Notes: generated by a model from the letters alone, not told the origin. A stretch of DNA of 64,000 nt from Neptunomonas japonica JAMM 1380 (GCF_016592555.1 NZ_AP014546.1:1116001-1180000); one strand, 5' to 3'; counted from the stretch's first letter, positions 28,975 through 38,917 are shown. Numbers and translations: made by a program.

Positions 28975-29868
28975 GTGGAAGAGTAAATAACTTTCAGTGA
29001 TCAATAAGAGCAGTGCTCCTACGCTATACCAGCCATAACATGTAGCTAATTTTTCTTCGTCGAGTGTTGAAAGTAAATAGGGATGTTCTTTTTCGGTTGG
29101 GCAAGAAAGTACATGCATAGTGGGTGCGGCTTGCATATCTGCACGTCGCTTATTTGCCTCTTGATGAGCCGCTTTCTGGACATCACTCCACTCTTGCATA
29201 TCAAGCTTTTGATCATTGTTGCTATCAAAACGCTGCAACAACTCATTGTAAGACTGTTTCCACTCTCGAGTGATTTCTCCGGACAGTTTTTTTAGAGGGG
29301 GTAAGTGTCGCCCGCCGCCAACACTTTGAAACTGCCCTAAAGCATAGATTTGCTCATGGGTGAATAATAAGGTCTCTTGGTATCTATAACGAGATCCTCC
29401 TAGTTTTTTTGTTAAAAGGGCGTTTAAGTCAAAGCCTGATGTTCGCTTGATTGGCTGGTTGGGATGGGGCGTGTCGCCATACCATGTCCGTTGGTTGTCA
29501 GTGCGAACGATAGCACCTGCTGGATCTACTAGTCCTGTCGCTGTATTGTCGCTTATTTGGAACCACGCATCTGATTTTCCACTGTCTTCAATATGCCAAC
29601 TCTTGGTTTTGCCGCTACTTTTTAGGCGAGAGATATTATAGCTGTACCAAACACACTGCCTTCCAGAAAGTGGAGCGGTTAGCGGGCCGTATTCTCCTTC
29701 AATAATATGCCCAATTATTTCAACATAACCTTGATGTGCTGAGCGTATTTTAGAAGTAGGAGTGCCTGTGATTAAACGGTAGCGTTTGAGAAATGCAAAG
29801 CCTTTCCAAAGGGTCACTATTATAACCGCAACTAATATGACAAAAACAAAAGCTGTATCTGTATTCAT
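28960..29868 (-). CDS. GIDE-domain membrane protein with an internal EF-hand
   Basis: 302-residue membrane protein with helices at about 5-27 and 280-300. Residues about 40-180 resemble the GIDE domain of the MUL1/GIDE E3 ligase family (SAHQGYVEIIGHIIEGEYGP, LSGRQCVWYSYNISRL), though no RING is present. A canonical EF-hand calcium loop occupies residues 215-226 (DSNNDQKLDMQE, with ligands at positions 1, 3, 5, 7, 9 and 12). It is last in an operon with lemA and a small membrane protein, 14 bases apart. LemA next to a GIDE-type protein occurs elsewhere in bacteria. Function unknown; calcium binding is inferred from the loop. Confidence 0.75.
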   Translation of the reverse strand: MNTDTAFVFVILVAVIIVTLWKGFAFLKRYRLITGTPTSKIRSAHQGYVEIIGHIIEGEYGPLTAPLSGRQCVWYSYNISRLKSSGKTKSWHIEDSGKSDAWFQISDNTATGLVDPAGAIVRTDNQRTWYGDTPHPNQPIKRTSGFDLNALLTKKLGGSRYRYQETLLFTHEQIYALGQFQSVGGGRHLPPLKKLSGEITREWKQSYNELLQRFDSNNDQKLDMQEWSDVQKAAHQEANKRRADMQAAPTMHVLSCPTEKEHPYLLSTLDEEKLATCYGWYSVGALLLLITESYLLFHLLAF

Positions 29869-29882
29869 TTAAGAGTACTAAA

Positions 29883-30452
29883 CTAGTGGCTTTTAAATAG
29901 TTGTCCAATATCTACATCGGCCTTTTTGAATTCCAGTAGGTCGCGAGCAGTAAAGTTCATTTGTTTGGCGATGAGGACGTCTGGAAATTGTTCAATACGC
30001 ACATTGTAAATATTCACCGATGCATTATAGAACTCACGACGGTCAGCAATTGAGTTTTCTATACCAGATATTCTATTTTGAAGATGTTGGAATGACTCAT
30101 TAGCTTTAAGTTCTGGGTAGTCTTCAGCCAGTGCAAATAAATTGCCTAACCCTACTCGTAGCTGTGATTCTGCTTGGCCAAGCCCTTTTAAGTCTTGTTT
30201 TTCTTGAGCGCTAGATACTTGAGAGCGTGCTTCAATGACGCGGTTAAGTGTTTCTTGCTCATACTGCATGTATTCTCGGCAAGTGTCGATTAGCTTAGGG
30301 AGTTCGTCATGGCGCTGTTTGAGTAGAATATCAATATTGGACCAAGCTTGTGAGACATTATGCTTTAGACGGACCAAATTGTTATACAGTGAGATTATAT
30401 AAAAAGTGGCTACTGCTATAACAACAATAAAAGTCAGTGTGCTTGGTTCCAT
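29883..30452 (-). CDS. lemA: LemA family membrane protein
   Basis: 189-residue protein with one N-terminal membrane helix followed by the all-helical LemA domain (YNNLVRLKHNVSQAWSNIDI, LLKQRHDELPKLIDTCREYM, EFYNASVNIYNVRIEQFPD). Function of the family is unclear; several members work with membrane proteases. The usual upstream start at 30482 is a TTG, whereas the ATG at 30452 has GGAGAG 9 bases upstream and is preferred. It sits between the 68-residue membrane protein and the GIDE-type protein. Confidence 0.88.
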   Translation of the reverse strand: MEPSTLTFIVVIAVATFYIISLYNNLVRLKHNVSQAWSNIDILLKQRHDELPKLIDTCREYMQYEQETLNRVIEARSQVSSAQEKQDLKGLGQAESQLRVGLGNLFALAEDYPELKANESFQHLQNRISGIENSIADRREFYNASVNIYNVRIEQFPDVLIAKQMNFTARDLLEFKKADVDIGQLFKSH

Positions 30453-30502
30453 TTGTGATAACTCTCCAGCCAGCCCGAACAATAATGATAGTGGAATAGC
30501 GA

Positions 30503-30709
30503 CTACACGTTACCTTCAATCATTTCGACGGCAATGGTTTTAATGATAAAAGCGACAAGCCCTAAACCTAATGCAAAAAATAGCACAAAAGTTCCGAATT
30601 TTCCGGCATTAGAGCGCTTTGCTAAGTCATAGATGATAAAAAATATAAAGCACGAAAAAACAATAATGCCGATGTTTAACATCAGACCTTCGATATCAGC
30701 TAGACGCAT
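30503..30709 (-). CDS. Small two-helix membrane protein upstream of lemA
   Basis: 68-residue hydrophobic protein with helices at about 8-28 and 38-60, separated by a short basic loop (AKRSNAGK). First gene of the small-membrane-protein/lemA/GIDE operon. I cannot assign it to a known family. A second possible start is Met10, with AAGG 4 bases upstream. The conserved spacing with lemA supports it being real. Confidence 0.6.
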   Translation of the reverse strand: MRLADIEGLMLNIGIIVFSCFIFFIIYDLAKRSNAGKFGTFVLFFALGLGLVAFIIKTIAVEMIEGNV

Positions 30710-30823
30710 AATAAAAAAACCAAATATGAGTGAAGAATTTGCGCGGTATTATACGCAAAAGCTGCTCAATTTTCGAGCAGGCTTTAAAATTACCATTTAA
30801 AGTGAGGTGTAAGGCTTTCTAGG

Positions 30824-31663
30824 TTAAACACCTAAGCTTTCAGCGAGTTTGTCACTTTTATCTATTAGCATGGGAAGTGCTTCGGCTAACATATCAACGG
30901 GTAGTTGATGGTCCCCCCAGCTTTTCATGATGCAGTGGTTGTTAATATATGTTTTAAGTTCATTAGTTTTTAGCTGTTTCCAGTCGGGCACTTTGATTGC
31001 CATCACACTAAGAAAATCTGCAAACTGTATAATGAGGACAAGTTCTCTAAAGGTTTTTGGCGCTTTACTGTTATTGCAAATATTATAGTTGTGGTGATGT
31101 CTTGCTACACTGGAGACAACATTGGGAAGGTGTAGTTTGTTGCAAGCAATGTAGCCAATTTCAGAATGAGAAGTACCGAGTATCTTCTGTTCTACTAAGG
31201 GAAGTTCGTCAGCTGCGGCCCAACCAATAGCATCTGTATCATCGAGGGCTTTTGGCGCAAACTGGAATAATACGAACCGACCAATATCATGAAGCAATCC
31301 ACACATATAAGCCAAGTCAGGATCAACGTCATGATGATGAGTAATCTTGCTGATAAATGATGCAATTGTCGCTGTTTCTATAGAATGCCTCCAGATGGCT
31401 TTGTGTTCTGGAAGCGAAGGTATGAAAACTTTCGACACAGACAGTGTTGTAATAAGGTCAACAATCGTTTGAGAACCTACACGGGTAAGCGCTGCTTGTA
31501 GGCTATTAATGGGATTGTTGGGTGAGGATGCAGCAGAATTGGCATAGCCGAGTATGAATGAGGCCAGAGGAGGATCTGTTTTTGCTAGGGCGTAGACGTG
31601 GTCGTAAAACTCATCATCATCCGAGTTTAGTTTCATTAGCTGAAATAATACGCCAGGCAACAT
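30824..31663 (-). CDS. HDOD domain protein (as read; start region frameshifted)
   Basis: Continuous reading frame of 279 residues with an HDOD domain across most of it (LPGVLFQLMKL, SFILGYANSAASSPNNPINSLQAALTRVGSQ, HSIETATIAS, CGLLHDIGRF, HSEIGYIACNKL). HDOD proteins act as signalling modules related to HD phosphohydrolases, usually without catalysis. The first ATG here lies inside the domain: the family N-terminus (about 25 residues more) is encoded just upstream but in another frame, see the entry at 31664-31737. It follows the LytS-GGDEF-EAL gene on the same strand by about 140 bases. Confidence 0.85.
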   Translation of the reverse strand: MLPGVLFQLMKLNSDDDEFYDHVYALAKTDPPLASFILGYANSAASSPNNPINSLQAALTRVGSQTIVDLITTLSVSKVFIPSLPEHKAIWRHSIETATIASFISKITHHHDVDPDLAYMCGLLHDIGRFVLFQFAPKALDDTDAIGWAAADELPLVEQKILGTSHSEIGYIACNKLHLPNVVSSVARHHHNYNICNNSKAPKTFRELVLIIQFADFLSVMAIKVPDWKQLKTNELKTYINNHCIMKSWGDHQLPVDMLAEALPMLIDKSDKLAESLGV

Positions 31664-31737
31664 CGGGAGCTGGTCAATGTGATGAGTAATTTTTTCTAGG
31701 TTAGATGCGGTTTTTTTTCTGATAATTCGTCGGACAT
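31664..31737 (-). other. Frameshifted 5' end of the HDOD gene
   Basis: The ATG at 31737 has a good GAGGA site 5 bases upstream and reads MSDELSEKK before a T8 run (31711-31718 on the plus strand, A8 in the transcript). Continuing in that frame hits a stop four codons later. Adding one A gives a smooth join, TASNLEKITHHIDQLP, into the HDOD domain and a protein of about 304 residues. Confidence 0.75.
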
Positions 31738-31876
31738 TGATTCCTCAATCCATAGTAACTCAGTGAACTTCGCCGGCTGTACTTGAAATTAGGTGGCAAC
31801 TATAGTTCTGAGCAATGCAGCTATAATAGCGTTATAAATATTATAGAAGATATTAGCATTTGTTGTTCACATTAAA

Positions 31877-34612
31877 TTAAGCTTTGTTGAAGATCTTTTC
31901 AAACTGATGCCTCGGCATAGGCTTGTCAAAATAGAATCCCTGCCCATAATCGCATCCTGCTTTTGATAATAGCTTATATTCTTCTTCTGTTTCTATTCCT
32001 TCGGCTACCACTTGCATGCCTAATTTGTGGGCAATCATGATAATAGCTTCACACAGTACTTTATCATCGGAATGGGGAGTGAGCCCTCTGACGAAGCTTT
32101 GATCAATTTTAATGAAGTCTACATCAAAATTTTTCAAATAAGCTAAAGAGGAGTAACCCGTTCCAAAATCATCAAGTGCTATTTGTACACCCGCTTCACG
32201 GAACAGGTGCATTTTCTGTTGGATTTCGTCACTAGGCTCAATCATCATGGATTCAGTTATCTCTATAACGATTGAACGAGCCGATAAGCCGAGTTTTTCC
32301 GTAAACTGTAACCATGATAAGACATCATGAGTAGGGTCATGAAACTGGAAAGGGGACGTATTTATACTGACGCTAAAGTTCGTATCATATTTGTTTTGCC
32401 ATGCGCTGGCTTGACGTGCGGCGTTGCGAAATACCCAGTCGCCAATATGGGTAATGAGTCCGCTATCTTCAGCAATAGGGATAAACTCAGCAGGAGAAAC
32501 TAGCCCTCTTGATGGGTGGTGCCAGCGAATCAGTGCTTCTGCTTTAAATGTTTTTCCTGAGCTTAACTCAACGATAGGTTGGTAATAGAGTTCGAACTGC
32601 TCATGCTCAATGGCGGCGCGCAAGTCACGTTCAAGAATCGATCGTGCCATTGCCTGTTCTTGCATGGAGGGTATGAAGTATTGGTAACGTCCGCGTCCTT
32701 TTCTTTTTGCGGAAAATAGCGCGTGATCGGCGTTTTGAATAAGAGTCGACGCATTTTTTGCATCATCTGGGCAAATAGCAATACCGATAGATGCGGTAAT
32801 GAATAGCTCTTCATTATTAATACTGAAGGGTAGGCTAAGGCTGTCTAGTACTTTTTGAGCGATGCGCTCGACTACGCTTGTGCTGTCGAGGTCATTAATC
32901 GAGATAGCAAACTCATCTCCTCCTAAACGTGCGAGCATGTCGGTGTTACGGATGATTTTATTGAGTCGCTGTGACGCTTGGTAAATTAAAAGGTCTCCTG
33001 CTTCATGGCTTAGTAAGTCATTAATAACTTTAAATCTATCAAGGTTGATATATAACAGGGCCAAACTACTATCAGATTTAAGTGCATTAGCAACATCAAC
33101 CACGATGCGGTCACGAAGCATTTTTCGATTAGGTAATCCTGTGAGGGGATCAAAGTTAGCTTGTTCCCATAACTTCTCTTCTGATGCTTTTTTCTGTGAA
33201 ATATCGGTGAATAAGCCTATATATCTATCTACTAATCCTTCGCTGTTGCTTTGCATTGCATTGATTGTCAGCCACTCAAGATAAAGCTCACCGTTTTTTC
33301 GCCTATTCCAAATTTCACCTTCCCAAACACCATTCTCTAATAATGCATCTCTCATCTGTTGATAGAATGCTTTATCGTGCTTTCCGGAGCTCAAAATGGA
33401 AGGCGTATTTCCGATACTATCTTCATAAGAGTATCCGGTGATTTCAGTGAATGCTTTATTGATATGAATAATCTTAGATGTCGCATCAGTAATGAGGACA
33501 GCCTCGTTGCTGTATTCATATACTCCTTCAGCCAAGCGCATGGACTCCTCGGATTTTATTTGAGCGGTGATGTCTAGTGTAGTGATAATAACGTGAGAAA
33601 GTGTTTCTAAGTGTTCAGGTAGAACTGCAACTTTTATCGATAGGGTTTTGTTTGATTGATTGGTGCCCGTAAAAGAGCTTTGATGGTTAAATGATAGCCT
33701 CCCCGCAGCAATTTCAGCTAGTTCAAGTGCAAAATTAGCTAACGCAGAATCATTAATAAATGGACTTAGTGGGCCTTCTATCTTTGTAATATTATTTGCA
33801 GATGCTTGTTGTATAGCTGCTTTATTGGCGGTAACTACTTTAATCTTAGTTGCTAATTCTCTGCATAAACGAGGATCGTTTACGAAATACTCTTGTAGCT
33901 CTTTTAGCGATTGTTTAGGAATCGTATCAAAAACTTTTTTAGCCTCTGACCAATCCTCTTCCCATAGGCCGATAGGCGCATGTTGGTATAAGCTATCCAG
34001 CCTGGCTTCGTTTATTTTTAAACTGTCTGAAACAGAATGTTGTCTTATGTTGTTAACAAAGAAACAACACAGTAGTGCTGTAGTGAGTGGAAATATCGTT
34101 AATATGGGAAGTGTTATATGTTCTAAAACTTCATACCTACTACCCTCAGGAAGGCTCAGCATTAGCAGTAACGTCGCTACATGAACCACTATTCCAAAAA
34201 CAAACAATTCATAAAATGAAAGTTTATCTAAGTGTAACTGCTTGTAATGCCTCCATATAAGGCCAATTGATGCGGTTGTAATAATAACTAGAATGCCAGT
34301 GAAAAAGGCCCCCCCGAGTGTGAAGCGATACGCAGCAGTAACAATACATACAATGAGCGTAGGAATAGCACCGAAAAACAAACCGGTTGCACTGAGTAAA
34401 ATAGACCGTGTGTCAAAAAATATACCTTCTGAGAAGTGCCACGGTACCATCATAATAATGAGGGCTATGCCACTTAACGCTGTACCTGCAATCAGTTTTG
34501 ATATTAACGACGATGACGTAGGAACGGCTAGCAAGTAATTGAAGATCACGATCATTGCGAGTAATAGCGCAATGTTATTTGCCCAAGTGATTTCAATAAA
34601 GCTATTGACCAT
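31877..34612 (-). CDS. Membrane GGDEF-EAL protein with LytS-type sensor and PAS domains
   Basis: 911-residue protein. Residues 1-190 form a 5TM receptor of the LytS-YhcK type (FDTRSILLSATGLFFGAIPTLI), followed by a PAS-like region (about 200-350) and a clear PAS-PAC (about 355-480: SNEAVLITDATSKIIHINKAF, YIGLFTDISQKKASEEKL). The GGDEF motif is exact at 564-568 and the EAL domain (EAL from Glu692, EITESMM, DDFGTGYSS, IKIDQSF, AEGIE) is complete, so both cyclase and phosphodiesterase activity are possible. HDOD is encoded just downstream, giving a c-di-GMP signalling pair. The ATG at 34612 begins the first helix. Confidence 0.92.
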   Translation of the reverse strand: MVNSFIEITWANNIALLLAMIVIFNYLLAVPTSSSLISKLIAGTALSGIALIIMMVPWHFSEGIFFDTRSILLSATGLFFGAIPTLIVCIVTAAYRFTLGGAFFTGILVIITTASIGLIWRHYKQLHLDKLSFYELFVFGIVVHVATLLLMLSLPEGSRYEVLEHITLPILTIFPLTTALLCCFFVNNIRQHSVSDSLKINEARLDSLYQHAPIGLWEEDWSEAKKVFDTIPKQSLKELQEYFVNDPRLCRELATKIKVVTANKAAIQQASANNITKIEGPLSPFINDSALANFALELAEIAAGRLSFNHQSSFTGTNQSNKTLSIKVAVLPEHLETLSHVIITTLDITAQIKSEESMRLAEGVYEYSNEAVLITDATSKIIHINKAFTEITGYSYEDSIGNTPSILSSGKHDKAFYQQMRDALLENGVWEGEIWNRRKNGELYLEWLTINAMQSNSEGLVDRYIGLFTDISQKKASEEKLWEQANFDPLTGLPNRKMLRDRIVVDVANALKSDSSLALLYINLDRFKVINDLLSHEAGDLLIYQASQRLNKIIRNTDMLARLGGDEFAISINDLDSTSVVERIAQKVLDSLSLPFSINNEELFITASIGIAICPDDAKNASTLIQNADHALFSAKRKGRGRYQYFIPSMQEQAMARSILERDLRAAIEHEQFELYYQPIVELSSGKTFKAEALIRWHHPSRGLVSPAEFIPIAEDSGLITHIGDWVFRNAARQASAWQNKYDTNFSVSINTSPFQFHDPTHDVLSWLQFTEKLGLSARSIVIEITESMMIEPSDEIQQKMHLFREAGVQIALDDFGTGYSSLAYLKNFDVDFIKIDQSFVRGLTPHSDDKVLCEAIIMIAHKLGMQVVAEGIETEEEYKLLSKAGCDYGQGFYFDKPMPRHQFEKIFNKA

Positions 34613-34953
34613 GTGTAGTGCTCTTTATTGTTTAGCTATCCCTGCTAAGCAAATGCTTTGCAGTATATGTCTTTGTAATTGCTAAAGTAGATGTTATTAA
34701 TGTATCTAAATAGAGACAAACTAAAGTGCGAATAATAACCCTTCAAAGATAAAGGGTATATAGGATTTTAATCTAGATAGCTGATCAGAGCGAAATTAGA
34801 TGGGTAATATGGTTTTTTGGGTAAAGGAGTATTTGGATGAACTAGGTAGGTATGGAGCTTGTATATATAGGTATATAAGAGAATTATTGCTATAAAGAAT
34901 TTTTTTCAGTTTTACTTGAAGATAAGGAGGGGGGCTAGAACTAAATAGAGAAG
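34613..34953. other. Intergenic region without a recognised gene, 341 bases
   Basis: Spacer upstream of the GGDEF-EAL gene and downstream of tRNA-Tyr. It is AT-rich and holds the promoter of the GGDEF-EAL gene. I see no ORF with coding character and no clear hairpin. Confidence 0.5.
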
Positions 34954-35037
34954 TGGTGGTGAGGGGTGGATTCGAACCACCGAAGCTCGCGCGTCAGATT
35001 TACAGTCTGATCCCTTTAGCCACTCGGGAACCTCACC
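34954..35037 (-). tRNA. tRNA-Tyr (anticodon GUA)
   Basis: 84 bases including the encoded CCA end. Acceptor stem GGTGAGG/CCTCACC pairs, the anticodon loop reads CTGTAAA (anticodon GUA), a long variable arm is present as in type II tRNA-Tyr, and the T-arm is GGTTCGAATCC. The gene is isolated, with no other tRNA next to it. Confidence 0.98.
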
Positions 35038-35279
35038 ACAACGAGGCGCGAATAATAGACCGATAAAATGAGTTTGTAAATGATTAAATACGACTTAATG
35101 ACATATTTTTTTCATCTAAAAGTAATATTTCATATTTGAAATTTATCTTAAAATTATTTTTTATAGGCTTGCTTTTTAGCGCTGCCGCATGGTGCCTGTA
35201 CTTGCGTCTTATGTGCTAAAACTCGGCACAATAGATGACTAAAATCAAGACTGAAATAAGCTTGAAATAAAGGTGGATA

Positions 35280-35326
35280 CGTCTATATTTAGTGTCAGTT
35301 AGCAGTTCATGTACCAGATGTAGTAT
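35280..35326 (+). promoter_or_regulatory. Pair of NrdR boxes upstream of nrdA
   Basis: Two imperfect 16-base palindromes match the NrdR consensus (ACACwATATATwGTGT): 35280-35295 at 12 of 16 positions and 35311-35326 at 10 of 16. Their starts are 31 bases apart, three DNA turns, the normal arrangement of NrdR operators. They lie 94-140 bases before the nrdA start. NrdR represses ribonucleotide reductase genes when dATP is plentiful. Confidence 0.7.
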
Positions 35327-35419
35327 GTATTTTGTGACTCTACTACTTTTGGTGTGTGAAATACTTTAAAGAATATTCATTTACTAATTATTATCTCAGT
35401 CGGAACAAAAGAGCCTCTT

Positions 35420-37684
35420 ATGCAGCAAGACTTGATGGTCACTAAACGTGACGGGCGTCGTGAAAAAATTGATTTGGAAAAAATTCATAGGGTAGTTATT
35501 TGGGCAGCGAACGGCTTGGATCAGGTATCACCTTCTGAAGTAGAGTTAAAAGCACATATACAATTTTACGATGGCATCAAAACTTCTGATATTCATGAGA
35601 CACTGATTAAATCTGCTGCTGACTTGATTTCAGAAACAGCACCGGACTACCAATACCTGGCTGCTAGGCTTGCTATTTTTCATTTGCGTAAACGTGCTTT
35701 TGATAGTTTTGACGCGCCTAATTTATTCGATCATGTTGCTAATATGGTCGAAATGGGTCGTTATGACAGGCATTTGGTAGATGATTATAGCCGTGAAGAG
35801 CTTAATCAACTGAATGATTATATTGATCACTCTCGTGACATGAATTTCAGTTACGCGGCCGTCAAGCAGCTTGAAGGCAAGTATTTAGTTCAAAACCGTG
35901 TATCTGGTGAAATTTATGAAAGTCCTCAGATTCTCTATATGCTGGTGGCTGCATGCTTATTTGCTTCTTACCCTAAAGAGACTCGTTTAGGGTATGTGCA
36001 ACGCTTTTATGATGCGACTTCTTTATTTAAGTTATCTTTGCCTACACCGATTATGGCAGGTGTACGTACGCCAACACGTCAGTTTAGCTCGTGCGTACTT
36101 ATTGAATGTGGGGACAGCCTAGATTCCATTAATGCTACCGCAAGCTCAATTGTTAAGTATGTTTCCCAGCGTGCTGGTATTGGTATTAATGCAGGGCGTA
36201 TTCGTGCCATTGGCAGCCCTATTCGTAATGGTGAAGCTTTTCATACGGGCTGTATTCCTTTCTATAAGCATTTCCAGACGGCAGTTAAGTCCTGTTCTCA
36301 AGGGGGGGTAAGAGGTGGCGCAGCGACGCTATTTTACCCAATTTGGCACTTAGAAGTAGAAAGTCTGTTGGTATTGAAAAATAACCGCGGAGTGGAAGAG
36401 AACCGGGTTCGCCACTTAGACTATGGTGTACAGCTGAACAAACTAATGTACCAGCGTCTTATTAAGGGTGGAAACATCACTTTATTTAGCCCGCACGAAG
36501 TACCAGGTTTGTACGATGCTTTCTTTGCCGATCAAAGTGAATTCGAACGCTTATATGAAATGTATGAGCAAGACCCCGCTATTCGAAAAAGTACGATTAA
36601 GGCCGTTGAGTTGTTTGGTCTTTTAGCATCAGAGCGTGCTTCTACAGGGCGTATCTATATACAGAATGTTGATCACTGTAATACCCACAGCCCGTTTGAT
36701 CCGGCTGTTGCACCGGTAAAGCAGTCCAACCTGTGTTTGGAAATTGCACTACCTACTAAAGAAATGAACGATATTAATGATGAAGAGGGTGAAATTGCCC
36801 TGTGTACTTTATCGGCATTCAACTTAGGCGCTTTGGATAATATTGATGAGCTAGAAGAGCTGTCTGATTTAATAGTTAGAGCTTTAGATAACTTGTTGGA
36901 TTATCAGGATTATCCGATTCTGGCGGCTAAAAATGCGACAGATAATCGTCGTACGCTCGGAGTGGGTGTAACAAACTTTGCTTATTATTTGGCTAAGAAT
37001 CAGGCTCGTTATTCTGATGGTTCTGCAAATGGTTTAGTACATCGCACGTTTGAAGCGGTTCAGTATTACATGCTTAAAGCATCAAATCAGTTAGCTAAAG
37101 AGAAGGGGCCTTGTCTTAAGTTCCAGGAGACTACTTATGCGAAAGGTATTTTGCCAATTGATACCTACAAGCGAGAAGTTGATGAGTTCTGTGAAGAGCC
37201 TCTGCATTATTTCTGGGAAACGTTACGCGAAGATATTCGTGAGTTTGGTTTACGTAACAGCACCCTCACTGCGCTGATGCCTTGTGAAACATCTTCACAG
37301 ATTACAAACTCTACTAATGGTATTGAGCCTCCACGTGGTTATGTATCAGTGAAGGCAAGCAAAGACGGTATTATGAAGCAGGTTGTGCCTGATTATACTG
37401 AGCTTAAAGATAACTATGAGCTGCTTTGGGATATTCCTAGTAATGAAGGTTACTTACAGTTAGTCGGCATCATGCAAAAGTTTGTCGATCAATCGATCTC
37501 AGCGAATACTAATTATGATCCAAGTAACTATCCGGGTGATAAAGTGCCGATGAAGCAGCTTTTGAAAGATCTGCTTACCGCGTACAAATACGGTGTTAAA
37601 ACACTGTATTACCATAACACGCGTGACGGTGCTAAAGATCAGCAGGATGATGACGGCTGTGAAAGCGGTGCCTGCAAGCTATAA
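35420..37684 (+). CDS. nrdA: Class Ia ribonucleotide reductase, alpha subunit
   Basis: 754-residue catalytic subunit reducing ribonucleoside diphosphates. An ATP-cone occupies about 5-95 (allosteric site). The active site shows SSCVLIE (first redox Cys, near residue 226), the NLCLE segment with the thiyl Cys and Glu, and LCTLSAFN (second redox Cys). The C-terminus GCESGACKL carries the cysteine pair that receives electrons from thioredoxin or glutaredoxin. Followed by nrdB and the maintenance ferredoxin on the same strand; regulated by the upstream NrdR boxes. Confidence 0.98.
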   Translation: MQQDLMVTKRDGRREKIDLEKIHRVVIWAANGLDQVSPSEVELKAHIQFYDGIKTSDIHETLIKSAADLISETAPDYQYLAARLAIFHLRKRAFDSFDAPNLFDHVANMVEMGRYDRHLVDDYSREELNQLNDYIDHSRDMNFSYAAVKQLEGKYLVQNRVSGEIYESPQILYMLVAACLFASYPKETRLGYVQRFYDATSLFKLSLPTPIMAGVRTPTRQFSSCVLIECGDSLDSINATASSIVKYVSQRAGIGINAGRIRAIGSPIRNGEAFHTGCIPFYKHFQTAVKSCSQGGVRGGAATLFYPIWHLEVESLLVLKNNRGVEENRVRHLDYGVQLNKLMYQRLIKGGNITLFSPHEVPGLYDAFFADQSEFERLYEMYEQDPAIRKSTIKAVELFGLLASERASTGRIYIQNVDHCNTHSPFDPAVAPVKQSNLCLEIALPTKEMNDINDEEGEIALCTLSAFNLGALDNIDELEELSDLIVRALDNLLDYQDYPILAAKNATDNRRTLGVGVTNFAYYLAKNQARYSDGSANGLVHRTFEAVQYYMLKASNQLAKEKGPCLKFQETTYAKGILPIDTYKREVDEFCEEPLHYFWETLREDIREFGLRNSTLTALMPCETSSQITNSTNGIEPPRGYVSVKASKDGIMKQVVPDYTELKDNYELLWDIPSNEGYLQLVGIMQKFVDQSISANTNYDPSNYPGDKVPMKQLLKDLLTAYKYGVKTLYYHNTRDGAKDQQDDDGCESGACKL

Positions 37685-37776
37685 GCTTTAATGAAGCTCT
37701 GAGTGGCAGGTGTCGGGTTTTTTACGACCGGCAACTGCTGAATCCCCTGTGGAATGAATTAGCAGATTATTAACGA

Positions 37777-38907
37777 ATGTCTTACTCTACGTTTAACCCG
37801 AGTGCTCACGACGCAACCCTTGAACCGATGTTTTTTGGCCGAAGCGTCAATGTGGCGCGTTACGACAAGCAAAAATATCCTATTTTTGAAAAATTGATTG
37901 AAAAACAATTATCTTTTTTCTGGCGTCCAGAAGAAGTAGATCTGTCGACTGACCGAAAAGATTTCATGAACATGCCGGAGCATGAGCAGCATATATTTTT
38001 GAGCAATCTTAAATATCAAACGTTACTGGATTCTGTTCAGGGACGCTCGCCTAACGTCGCTTTTTTACCGATTGTTTCCTTACCTGAACTAGAAACTTGG
38101 TTCGAAACCTGGGCTTTTAGTGAAACTATCCATAGCCGCTCATATACGCACATTATTAGGAATATTATTACTGAGCCTTCTGAAGTATTCGATCAGATCG
38201 TGACGAATGAGGAGATAGTAAAGCGTGCGGAAGCGGTGACTCGCTTGTATGATGAGTTAATAGAGTTAACGAGTATTTTTTCTGTTCATGGTGCTGGTCA
38301 GCATGTCGTTGCTGGAAAGACTTATGATGTCAGCATGCGTAATTTGAAGAAGAAGCTTTATTTAACAATGGTTTCAGTCAATGTGCTTGAAGCTATTCGT
38401 TTTTATGTCAGTTTTGCCTGCTCTTTTGCTTTTGCTGAGCGTGCCATTATGGAAGGTAATGCCAAGATCATTAAATTGATTGCACGTGATGAGGCATTAC
38501 ACCTGACCGGTACTCAGCACATTTTGAATATTCTAGCTTCAGGCGCTGATGACCCTGATTTTAAAGAGATTGCTCTTGAGTGTAAGGATGAAGCGATTGC
38601 CATCTTTGCTGAAGCAGCACAGCAAGAGAAAGAATGGTCAACTTACCTGTTCCGCGATGGCTCAATGATAGGCTTAAATGCGAAGATCCTGAGTGATTAT
38701 GTTGAGTACATTACTAATGTGCGTATGCGTGCGCTCGGATTTGAGGATATGTTTCCTGCAACACAAAACCCATTGCCGTGGATGAACGCTTGGTTAAGTA
38801 GTGATAATGTCCAGGTTGCACCTCAAGAGTCTGAAATTAGCTCTTATCTGGTGGGCCAAATCGATAACCAAGTCGATGATACTGACTTCGATGATTTCGA
38901 CCTGTAA
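37777..38907 (+). CDS. nrdB: Class Ia ribonucleotide reductase, beta subunit
   Basis: 376-residue radical-generating subunit. The radical tyrosine is Tyr123 in [12 protein letters not shown], matching Tyr122 of E. coli NrdB. Di-iron ligands lie in the usual helices (including [20 protein letters not shown]). It starts 92 bases after nrdA without a strong terminator between them, so one operon is likely. The acidic C-terminal tail ([10 protein letters not shown]) is the peptide that docks to the alpha subunit. Confidence 0.98.
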   Translation: MSYSTFNPSAHDATLEPMFFGRSVNVARYDKQKYPIFEKLIEKQLSFFWRPEEVDLSTDRKDFMNMPEHEQHIFLSNLKYQTLLDSVQGRSPNVAFLPIVSLPELETWFETWAFSETIHSRSYTHIIRNIITEPSEVFDQIVTNEEIVKRAEAVTRLYDELIELTSIFSVHGAGQHVVAGKTYDVSMRNLKKKLYLTMVSVNVLEAIRFYVSFACSFAFAERAIMEGNAKIIKLIARDEALHLTGTQHILNILASGADDPDFKEIALECKDEAIAIFAEAAQQEKEWSTYLFRDGSMIGLNAKILSDYVEYITNVRMRALGFEDMFPATQNPLPWMNAWLSSDNVQVAPQESEISSYLVGQIDNQVDDTDFDDFDL

Positions 38908-38917
38908 GGAATAAGCA

